DNA from: Climacium dendroides | Lineage: Eukaryota > Streptophyta > Bryopsida > Hypnales > Climaciaceae | Length of the DNA stretch: 64,000 bases | Direction: 5' to 3' | Assembly (NCBI GenBank): GCA_950106755.1 | Contig: OX467092.1 | Location: 10,230,001 to 10,294,000, forward strand | Part shown: positions 38,549-49,020 of the stretch, piece after piece | How positions within the stretch are numbered: position 1 is the stretch's first letter | Layout of the letters: each line of letters begins with the position of its first letter | Translations under genes and position numbers: made by a program | Notes under the pieces: model-generated | Databases searched by the model: none | What the model was told of the DNA's origin: nothing | What the model saw: only the letters and a program-made list of their open reading frames with translations

Positions 38549-38608
38549 GAGCTCTCCATCATCCAGTACTCTTTGGATGAGCTCTCCATCATCCACTACT
38601 CTTTGGAT
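38549..38608. repeat. 30-bp unit repeated twice
   Basis: GAGCTCTCCATCATCCA is followed by a TACTCTTTGGAT block. The whole recurs at 30-bp spacing with one difference. Confidence 0.85.
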
Positions 38609-39840
38609 GTCTAAAAGCAACCGTGTTCCAAATGGGACATGTTGCTTGAAATATCAATTATTGTCAATGATGAGTTAGGTAGGGTTAAATGGTCGCTTTA
38701 ACCCCTAAATGACCTTAGAATTTCTTGAGCTTTTAGAAATTTGCTCTAAATTAAACTAAAATTCAACATTTTAATAAGTTGTATCATTTTTTTTTGAATT
38801 GTAATCGTACAAAATCAATCTGGACATGTTAATGATCACATTAAAAAAAGAAAACACAACAATATCTCTTATGGATTGAAAGATTATAGTGTTTGATCAT
38901 GAGGGTGTTAAAACTGTGAAAGTGATTTGAAGTCTTTCAATCCTCTTTTCACATGTCAAATCTAAAAAGTTGGGCACCAAAAAAATATGAGGTTAAAGGG
39001 CCTAACGTGCATAATCCCAATCAATTTATGACTTCTCAAAATATACTCTACAATTTTTTTAAATGAATTTCTAATGTGATTCTTTCTTAAAAATCTAGTG
39101 TATTTAAGGCTCATTCCCAAGAGCCCTCAACACTACAAAAAGTCAAGATTGCAATGGACACCCATGCACAAAATCTTGAATAAAAAAATCATAATCAATC
39201 ATTTTCAAAATCGGATTTTTGAAGCTAGAACTAGACTTCAAAAAGATTTTTTTCAAAAATATAAACTACTAAAAAAAGTAATTTCATAAGGTTTTATTTA
39301 ACTCCAAAAATTGGTCAAGGACACATTCTGTCCTCGAGGTCATTTTGGGGTTAAGAGCAAACTACCTTATAAGGGGCCATGCAATTCAAATGATGAACCC
39401 TTCAAAAAAAATGGGTAGTAAATAACTAAAGAAGTAAGTTTGCTCTAAAAGCGATCATGTTCTAAATGCAACTCCTATTTAGAAATAGATGACATGTTGC
39501 ATGAAATATCTATTACTATCAATGATGAGTTAGGTAGGTTTAAATGGTGGCTTTAAGAGCAAACTACCTTATAATGACCATGCAATTCAAATGATGAACC
39601 TTTTAGAAAAAGCGGGTAGTAAATAACTACAATAGTAAGTTTGCTTTAAAAGTGACCATGTTCTAAATACAACTCCTATTTAAGAACAGATGACATGTTG
39701 CATGAAATATCTATTACTGTCAATGATGAGCTAGGTAAGTTTAAATGGTTGCTTTAAGAGCAAACTACCTTATAGGGGTCCATGCAATTCAGATGATGAA
39801 CCCTTTAAAAAAAGCAAGTAGTAAATAACTAAAAATAGAT
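38605..39840. repeat. Tandem array of a ~201-bp unit interrupted by a TTAA element
   Basis: The phrase TTAAGAGCAAACTACCTTAT recurs at 39351, 39553 and 39754. The intervening sequence (GTAGTAAATAACTA, GACATGTTGCATGAAATATC, CAATGATGAGTTAGGTAGG) is repeated with few changes. A left partial unit lies at 38610-38701 and is separated from the rest by the inserted element at 38702-39350. Confidence 0.85.
38698..39354. mobile_element. TTAA-flanked MITE-like element, copy 3, with an internal empty-site comparison
   Basis: TTAA (38698-38701) is followed by CCCCTAAATGACC. The right end reads GGTCATTTTGGGG followed by TTAA (39351-39354). The termini are inverted repeats of 13 bp with one mismatch. Sister units of the host tandem array read GGCTTTAAGAGC (about 39550-39561), the expected uninterrupted site. 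This places the element boundaries and shows duplication of TTAA, or of TTA or TAA within it. The body of about 649 bp has no transposase. Confidence 0.8.
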
Positions 39841-40534
39841 TAGTTACCGGTCTAAAGTTTGCTAAGAAGTGCCCTAATTCTGGGAAGGACCCCTCATTGT
39901 GAGTTATTCTTCATTTGAATTGTGTGGGCCTCCATACTATGACTATGCCAAATAGGAGTACATTCTTTTGCACACTAAATTGTCAAAAAAGAGGTGTCGA
40001 GAAATCACTTGCAAACACAATCATCTAATGGGGGAGTTGATGCTACTCCATAGGTAAATTCATATTGCAAGAATTTTCAACAAATTAAATTGAGAGATTT
40101 TATGAAGAATGTGAAAAATAATGCTTGATTATGGTGAAAGCACCCATTTCTAACCAATGCCCCATCAGCAATCAATAGGATGCAATATTTTCAACCAAGG
40201 TTGGAACACATTTCCAAACAAAGCTTGGAATGTGTTTTTTTTCTTCTTTTCAAGGTTTGGACTAGTAAGTTCATGACACATATCCCAAAGTAGTGAGCAA
40301 GAAGGTCTAGAGCACTTTTTGCCTCCCAAAATTCATAGTAATTTCAATTCAAGAAATAAAATTATAAAAAAATTTGCAATCCTTGTCATTTCTATCAATG
40401 CAATAATTATGAAAATATTTGCTTTGCCTTGCACTACTCCAAATCATGTCTAAAATTGCTTATTTGATTGGTTATGGATGCAAGCAATTGGATACTAATG
40501 TTGCTTATCATCAAATAATACTAAATATAGAACC

Positions 40535-41469
40535 TTAACCCCTAAAGGATTTTGACTATGTTTTCACCAAAAAATGCTCCAAAACTTCCATCTCTAGTAC
40601 AAGTACCAAATTTTTGAAAAAAATCCATTTTTGATACATCTAACCGTAGAATCTTATATTAATTTGGTTTGAGAATATGTACAAAAAATTTCAGAAATTT
40701 TACCATGTAGATTGCAAGATATTAGCGTTTGAAGTAACAAAAATCCTTTTTTTGTCCCTGTGAAAAAATGGACAATTGCACTTCTTAAGGTTAGATCATT
40801 ATGAAAAAATGTACAAAATGATGGTTACTCTTTGGACTCATTTTTCAAGGCAAGTTGGCTAAATGCTTGAAAATTTTCAAATCATTTGGAATTGTATAAC
40901 ATATAAGAATAAAATAAAAAATAGAAAGAAGTAGAAAATTATTCAAAATACAAAATTGTTAGAAATTTATTTATGAAATTGAAAAATGCCAATCCCAATG
41001 GTTATAATGTTTTAATAAAAAATCTACACCCAATTATTTTATTTTTTTCCAAAAATATTTTTGGAAAAATAAAGGACTTCGAAGTTTATTTTAGAATAGA
41101 GATTCTATAACTACCTTCAAACTACCCACAACTAAAACTCCTCATAACTTTCATCTCATTAATCAAAATGGAATGATTCATATATAAATTAATCTAGAAA
41201 ACCAATTTCAAACTTTCATTTTTTTTAAAAGTGATTTTTAAAGAAGTTTTTTTAAGCCCGGACTACCCGCTGAACAAAGAAAACTACATATCATACAATA
41301 ACTTTTTGACCATGTAGTCAAAAGTTATAAAAATTGTTGGGCCTTAAAGCTACTCCTTGGGCACATGTTGTGTAAAAATTTCATTAAAAAAATGAAAATT
41401 CCATTCATAGTGAGTTGCCCAAAATTGCTACGTTGCCAAAAAAACATTGTTTGGTCCTTTAGAAGTTAA
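40535..41469. mobile_element. Related TTAA-flanked element, about 927 bp
   Basis: TTAA (40535-40538) is followed by CCCCTAAAGGATTTTG. The right end reads CCTTTAGAAG followed by TTAA (41466-41469). The termini are imperfect inverted repeats. A block at about 41095-41190 recurs inverted at 63895-63985, next to another CTTTAGGGG/TTAA end. No open reading frame of transposase size is present. Confidence 0.55.
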
Positions 41470-43160
41470 GCTCTTTAAAATCCCAAACCTCAACAAAAAC
41501 TATGCTATAGTTCACCCCTCTTTGTTGATGCTATGATGAAATATTGTAGCAAAGACTTCCAATATGATAATCTTTGAGCATGTTAAAACTAGCTTGTAAT
41601 ACTTTTTTACTTCCTTACATAAAAAATATCGATGCTAAATAGTGACATGAATCCTGTAAAGTCTAGTATTTACACTAATTTGAAACCTTGAAAATTTGGT
41701 ACAATTCAACCAATATTTTATCATCAATATCAATGTATTATTGAAACTTGAATTTTGGACCTATAACAACGGAGTATTGGAGGGTAAAATCCAATTTTCA
41801 TCTCAATGAGGGCACCTAAGTAAATTTTAATTTTCTACTATATTATTTATAAATTCATTGATTTAATCTATCTATTCAATAGGATAAAAGATATGAAAGT
41901 TCAAGACATTGAGGAAAAAAAAAATGAATCAAACATTTAAGACATTCAAAAAAAATTCATCAATTTTATCAAATCATTATTCTAGTGATGACCTTTAGGT
42001 TGATAGTACTTTAGCCAATAATTGGTGATAATTACATATTTCTATATTGATGAACGTATGATGCACAAGGTGTGAAGAAACAAGTAGACACCACTTGGCC
42101 ATGGAATTTTGAGGCTACAAGACTAAAGCCATGAAATGAAGCCACACATGCAACCACAACTTGTTGCATCAAATAATTTGTTTGTCCCTTCACCCACAAT
42201 TGCATTGTTAAAAAAATTGACCTTTGCATTAATAAATTTGGTCATTGGATGATAGATGTGTAATGTCCAATTATTAGTGGAAATCCATGTAGTATAATTT
42301 GAAATCCTAATTATAGAATATAAGATTTTTTCATAGTATTGGTACTTTTAGGAGTGCATTCTCAAAAATGCATAAGGTGTACAGATTTTCCAATCTCAAT
42401 CTCCAATGTGCCTTAGAATTATGAGTAGTTGTAATTTTATTGGTGTTTTAAATTTAAACTTTTTCAAGAACAAACAATATACAGTACAAAAGAGTATCAT
42501 CAACCCTATATTTTATTAACTCCCCAAACCCTACCCATGTAATGCAATCATTGTTTGAAATTTTATCATTCTATTAGTTTAGAAGATAGCATCAACTAAT
42601 TTTAGAGTAATTATTTTGGAATAAGGTAGTTCTATATCTTAAATATGTATTATAAAATTGGCACCCTTTATATCATGGTAGAAACTCCAAAAATAGAGGG
42701 TTCAAAATTTTCAAGAGTAAAATTCTAACATAGACATGTCCTTTTTGAAGAAGGCTTGAGAAAAAATTCAAAAATTGGAAGAAAATCTCAAATATCAAAG
42801 TTCAAAATTTTGCAAAATTGTCAATTTGTGATTGCATTTGTGGAATAATTATAGCTTGAAAACACCTTACAATATTCCTGGAAAATGAAAGGAATTTTTT
42901 TTGCAATGGTTTACAAGAAAATTGGGATTGCATAATTTTGGAGGATGAAAGGAGGTGGCAAAACAATATTTGAAGTGGAATGAATGCCCTATATAAACCT
43001 CTTCTCAATTGCATCCAATCCTCAACTACATAGTTTTAAGTCCCTAAAATGTTGGACAAATATAAATAGGGACTCAATTTGAAAGAGGGTCAACAATGAT
43101 TTACATTAGATTTGTTAGATTTGGATCATTATTTATTTATCATATCTTAGGACAAACTTC
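41470..43160. other. AT-rich spacer without a gene
   Basis: No splice-supported coding sequence was found. Minus-strand frames of 65-70 codons at 42032-42229 and 42802-43014 are not supported by any domain. Confidence 0.45.
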
Positions 43161-43161
43161 T

Positions 43162-43358
43162 ATGCACTACAAGAGAAAGGGGTGTTTTAAGTATAGTCCC
43201 AAGAGTATAGTCCTAATAGTAATGACCTTTTCAAGAAATTTTTAGTAAAATTTTACTAGAAATACATGTAAATTTTTTTTAAAAAGGTCATTATGTTAGG
43301 ATGTTACAATTGTACTTCTAGGACTATACTTAAAACACCCCTTTCCCTTGTAGTGATG
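43162..43358. mobile_element. 191-bp non-autonomous CACTA element with ATG target duplication
   Basis: The element at 43165-43355 begins CACTACAAGAGAAAGGGGTG and ends with the near-perfect complement, followed by CTTGTAGTG. TIRs extend for about 35 bp through TTTTAAGTATAGTCC. ATG flanks both sides (43162-43164 and 43356-43358). Termini, 3-bp duplication and small size identify a non-autonomous CACTA (En/Spm) element. Confidence 0.9.
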
Positions 43359-43359
43359 C

Positions 43360-45588
43360 ACATGGAGTTGAAATTAGAAAAAAAAAATTCAAGTTTTCTA
43401 GAATTGAAATTGTTTTGGTCAACTTCCTTAATGTTTACACTTCCATGTGAGCAAGGAAAAATTGTATTCAGTATTCGCTTTGTCTTGACAAACAAAAAGC
43501 AACTCAAAAGTTGAAGTCTAACATTGAAATTAGATTTTCAGAAGTTGGAACTTGCTCCCTCCACCTTTTATACGTATATATTTCTCCCTACAATCATGCC
43601 CCCTTACAAATATTGTACATTCTCATGTGCAGTTTCAAATAAATTTTTGTCTTTTTTGCAAAGTTTGGCCCATTCCAACATACAAAAAAATTTCCGTAGT
43701 TTCTAAAGATGAATCAATTGACAACTTTAGAATATGGTGGACAATTCTAAAACCACTTGAAAGTTGGAACTTATTCCATCTTTTGCACTTACCCCTAGTA
43801 TTAACAAACATTTACAATTTTTATATTCATATAGTTGTCAAGTTTATTGGTATTGTCTATTTTCATTTAACCCCTATGTATGATGTATCTAGAAGTCTAT
43901 GTATTCAAAGTATTATGTAATTGTGCAACTTGTAGGACATCCAATTTTTCTTATCAAAAAATAAAAAAACAATATTATATATTTGGAAAGGGGTTGAAAA
44001 TTTTGATTTTCAAGTAATGGCATTAAGGGATAGTGACACACCTTCTTCTCCCCATTTTCAATCTTGAGAGAATGAGGACTTAGGACTCTCTCCTTGAATT
44101 GCAAAGTGGCCCATTCTTTAAAGATTGAGAAGTTTTTTTCTTCTCATTTTGAGGTAAAGAATGGATGTGAAGAAGTTTATCCATTCTCTCTATTTCTCTC
44201 CATTCTCAAAAGGAGTGACAATCACACCTTCATAGAAAAGGGTTCCTATTGATTCTTCTTTTCATCCCATACCTTCTAATTCTTCTAAAAGTTTCATTCT
44301 TGAAGAAGGTGTGACAACCCCTATTGTGATCTTAGAATCTAGTCATTTCATTCTATAGTTCACAAGGACATGCTTCAACAACTGTATTAATTAATCCCTT
44401 GATATTGACAAAATTGAACACTAATCAACTATTATTGTTAAATCAAAGAGAGAGACCAAAGGTTGTATCTTACATAGACATTTTTCTACTAGATTCTTGG
44501 AGTTTTTTCTACAAGATATTAAAAGACAAAGTATGAAATGTTTTAGTGATAGTTTGAAAATCATCGTAGACACTTTTAAATTAATTATAATTTTAATTTA
44601 AAAAATATGTTTATATAAACATAGTCACAAACTTAAACTCAAATTGATGATAAACCTCAATATGAACCTCACTTTTATACTAAAAATGAAAAAATCCAAG
44701 GCGCAATTCATTTATATAAACGATCCTATAACCAATTATGTAGAATATATACTTTAATTCAATGAAGTTAGTTTTTTCAACTTGAATCATTTCTCAAATA
44801 CGTATCATTGAAATATAATTAAAAACCCACAAATGATATTTCGCAACTAGTTTCATATATATAATTTATTCAAAACGTCAATTTATTTCATTCTTCACTT
44901 GATATTTTGTTGATAAAGATGATACTCTCTAAACTATAGATTTTTTGTTAAAGTATAGAATTGTGAAAATTCAATATAAAAATATTGAAAAATGATACAT
45001 ATTATATCATATTACATGAAGTTGCAAGCTCAAATCTTAATAAAACTAAACTAATATGTGCCTAATTTCTATTTCATTTTAAACCAAAGAAATTATTGTT
45101 TGAATGATTGTTGAATACATTTTATATTCAATGCATTTTGAATTCTTTCCCATTTGTTGTATCAAATTTCTTGCACACAACAAGCCTTCTATGGAATCAA
45201 TGATATTTCAAGAAGTTCATAACATTAGATATAGAAAGAAATATGGATTTGATAAAAACCATTTGACTTCAATGAATTAATATATTGGGAATTGATCTCA
45301 TTTTTGTTAGTGTGTAAGGTACACAACTTTGACTCTCTAGTTTTTAAAATTTAATCATACGGGATATTCTTTTGTAAAAATGATGTAAATAATACTTTAA
45401 GATTTGTTTTATGCATAAAGCAATAAATTAAAATAACTAACAAATAATTGAAAGATGTTGGGATCTATATCAATTACAATAAGAAAACTTAAAACAAGAA
45501 TCATAGAAATGTATAATGAAAATTTTAAAAAGATCATGTATTATAGTTAAAAAAACAATACTTAGTGTAAATTTACAATTAGTTGACA
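43360..45588. other. AT-rich spacer upstream of paralogue A
   Basis: No gene was recognised. Plus-strand frames of 60-122 codons near 43293-43920 overlap the CACTA element or AT-rich DNA and lack domains. The promoter of paralogue A, if any, should lie at the right end. No clear TATA element stands out from the general AT-richness. Confidence 0.4.
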
Positions 45589-47944
45589 ATGGCAAAGCCA
45601 ATGCCAAACAATGAACACCATCCAAATTGTAATTGTTGTGGAAAACAACCTTCATTTATACAAAATGCAAGAAAACCGTCTGGATTTGGATCATTACAAT
45701 CAACACCCTCACCTAAAAAATCAACTCCACACACTACTTCAAAATCACCTGAAAGAGTAAGTACTGGAGTTGATAGAAGAAAGAGTTTACAACATGGAAA
45801 TGAAGCTAATCCAGAAATCTCTCTTGAAGATACTTTTAACAAACTTATTAGTGGAGATCATACTAGAAGTATAGATCTTGCTACAAATATTGTTGAAGAA
45901 GTAGCTAATCGAGCTATGTTGCAAGCTAAAGAGTCTAGAATGAAAGGAACTTCACGAGATAAAGAATCATTATTAGAAGAATGCTCAAATTTAAATAATG
46001 CATCAACTGATCAACTCTATCACTTAAAACTTCACAAGGTTCATCATGAATCTGTCTATTTGGAACAAAGGTTTTAGTCATGAATGCCTAACTCCATATT
46101 AAAATTATGTATTATTTTTTTAAGTTGTAATTTTTTATTAGATGCTAAAGTTGGATTATTTTTTATTCAAATACATTTTTTGGTCAAAAAACATAGTGTA
46201 TAATTTTTAAAAAGTATCTAATATAATCTTAGTGTTGAAATTGTTGTAATAAAAAAGGACAAATTTTTCTATCAATATTTTTTCATCAAGCAATGTTTAA
46301 AATAATTTTAATCAATTAAAAAATATAAAATTCAAGAAATGTATTGAATACTTAATACAAAATGCTTGTAAATTATTTCGGGAATTATTTTGATAAATAT
46401 TTATTTTAAAAAATAAAATTTGACTAGGTAAATACATTATAGGCATCATGTCCTAGATCTCCACTTTTCATGATGATTTTATGTATTTTAAAAAGCCATA
46501 TTTTATAATACATATAACTTTGTTGTATAAGTTGTGGTTATTTAGGAATTAAATTAATACAAAATAATCATAGATAGCACACAACCATTGCTTGAGTATT
46601 AAGATATTTTATAAATTTATTAATATATCATATACTTATATTATAATAATAACTTTGATTTAAATATTAATTTAATAAAAAATGTTTTTAGTATTTTTAA
46701 GTAGTAATTTGATATTTTAATTTAGAATATTCAAAAATAGACTATCAATTATTATATTTTTTTTATTAAATTAGAAAAACAAATTACAAAAGGTTATTAA
46801 ATATTATCATAAATTTATTATTGTATATTTATTAATGTGAATTTCTTCATTCATTTTAATTTTGTAATGTTTTGTGTCATACTTTAGAAAGTTTCTACCA
46901 AAATAAAAATAAATTTAGTATATAATAATGTATAATTAAATATAATACACCTTATCATTAATCACAAATAATTTTATGTTGTAGGAGAATAGAATCTACA
47001 ATTGAAGAGTTAGAAATGGCAAATGGTTTAGAAGCCCCATGAACCGGAGGTCATTCTAGATTGAAGTCCAAATTGTTAGGCAGGTGTCTAATTCATTGGA
47101 ATCTTTTAAATTAATTTATAAAAAAATTCATTATTATTATTTATTTATGTATAGAATTCAAATAAATGAATAATGATTGAAAATTCATCAAAAATTGAAT
47201 TGTATTTCATTGGATTAAAAATTACATGATCTTTTATATGAGCAATATTAAAGAATATTTAATGCAGGGCTAAAATGTAGACAATAGGAATATTTTTCTA
47301 TATTGACTACAATGCGAAATGACCTTGAAACACTGAAAAAAGATCCTCAAGTTTCTCTTACTAACGTAATGTTTCAAATGTATTAATTATTATGAAGGTT
47401 ATGATTAAATACATGTATGTTTGTTTTAATTTAAAATTTTAATAAATGTATTAATTTAATATGAAATTTTATTTAGATAATTTAATAAAATTAGTAAATT
47501 TTTGAAGTTAACTATTGCTACTAAGTATTGACTATTTGTTATAGTTTATCTTAAAAGTCAATCAGATCATCAATATAAAATTAATGCAATTTTGTTCTTT
47601 TTTATAAATTATACCACTAGTATATGGGATTGTAATTTTAGTTTCAAGTACGTAAGGCATTTATTATAATTGTGAATTAGAGCAAACTTCAATGTTAACA
47701 AGTTTATAAGTTTTTTTTAGTGCATTCTACAAATTCATTTGAAAAGTTAAATATAAATCTTTTTTAGGAAGCCGATGTAGAGAGGAACATATTTGCATCG
47801 GAAACAAGGAGATTACAAAAGATGGTTCGACAATTACGTAAATTCTATCATAAAGTTTGTGCAGAAAATAATGAAGTTCTTTCTTTACGTGGAGAAATCG
47901 CTAAATTCACAATTAAACTAACAAATGCACAAATAAGCCCAAAA
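45589..47944 (+). pseudogene. Paralogue A, exons 1-4: coiled-coil family of unknown function, disrupted
   Basis: Exons by comparison with paralogue B: 45589-46070, 46985-47079, 47268-47365, 47768-47944. Exon 1 (start ATGGCAAAG) encodes a CNCC motif at residues 14-17, a Pro/Ser-rich linker, RRKSLQHG, and MKGTSRDKESLLEEC leading into a coiled coil. Exons 2, 3 and 4 are exactly as long as in B (95, 98 and 177 bp). Exon 2 carries an in-frame TGA (47040-47042) where B has CGC (Arg). Exon 3 carries TAG (47285-47287) where B has CAA (Gln). The exon 2 donor is GC (TTAG/GCAGGT) where B has GT; a GT four bases on would shift the frame. Exon 1 and exon 4 are open. Decay by point mutation is the simplest reading. 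Skipping of exons 2 and 3 together (193 bp) would not keep the frame. Confidence 0.6.
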
Positions 47945-47999
47945 GTAAGTCTTTAAAAAAAAAGATGGTTTGTTTTACAATATTGCATATTGATTTCAA

Positions 48000-48300
48000 T
48001 ACATAATGGTATACAAATAATTAATGCAAGAAAATCATACTAAAATTGAATTTACAAACATGATTAGTGAAAACATTCTCTACAAAACCTATAGAAATAA
48101 CCCACAAGAAGACCCACATGACCAATTGGAATAGTTGTAGGTGATTCCAGTACATAAAATACAAATAATCCATGCAAGAAAATCATACTAAAATTGAGTT
48201 TATAAACACCAATAAAAACATTGTCTACAAAACCCATGGACTAAATAACCCATGAGAAGACCCATATGACTAATTAGAATAGCTGTGGATCTTCTTGCAA
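48000..48300 (+). repeat. Tandem duplication of about 145 bp in intron 4 of paralogue A
   Basis: Two units (about 48000-48145 and 48150-48295) share ATGCAAGAAAATCATACTAA, then CTACAAAACC and AGAAGACCCA in the same order. Confidence 0.75.
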
Positions 48301-48330
48301 AAGTATTCATAGTCATACCAATAGACTATA

Positions 48331-48706
48331 TTTTCTACTAAGGTAGTATGGCCTTAAAGTGCCCTTCTTCTTCAGACTGTCATGTAAGAAAAATTGTTTT
48401 TTTAATTGCTTGAGCCAATCATTGTCTTTGGTTTTTGCACATTTCTTTATAAGTTAGAAGGGGATGGATTTTGGGACGGATTTTGGGACACCTATGGTCA
48501 CAAATAGGTGCCTATGACCCAAATCTTTGAAAATTCATAAATAATTCAAAAAGGCTTGGACAAATACGAAACTACTTGTGTTGTGTTTTGCATCTATTTT
48601 TCTTTCTCTAAAAAATGAGCTATAAATCATTTGTCCATGAAAACTTATGAAAAAGGCAAATTAGCCCTTAAAAGGTCACTTTAAGGCCATACTACCTTAG
48701 TGAAAA
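48331..48706. mobile_element. MITE of about 370 bp in intron 4 of paralogue A
   Basis: ACTAAGGTAGTATGGCCTTA at 48337-48356 is matched by its complement ending at 48701, and the repeat extends to about 30 bp. A looser TTTTC/GAAAA continuation lies outside. The interior contains no coding sequence. No target duplication was established. Confidence 0.7.
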
Positions 48707-49020
48707 AGTAATGCTAAAATGTACAATGAACATCAATTGCTTGGCCTCCTTCACCCACCAGCCCCGCCTCAAACCTGCTCACACCTGTATATTAGAGTTA
48801 ATTGTAAAGTGAATCCCAATTTGTAAAAGGGGTGTTAGAGGAAGGTTCAACTAAGAATACTCCATCAGTACAAAAGAAACACAACACCAAACTCCATTAG
48901 ACCTTAGTTTTGGAGCTTCAAGGAGTTTTGTCTTGTGTTTTTCTCAAACTCCAGCTCGTGGTCCCTCACTGCACACACTTTACAATTAACTCTATTAAGT
49001 GTTGGTGTTCGCATTTCTAA

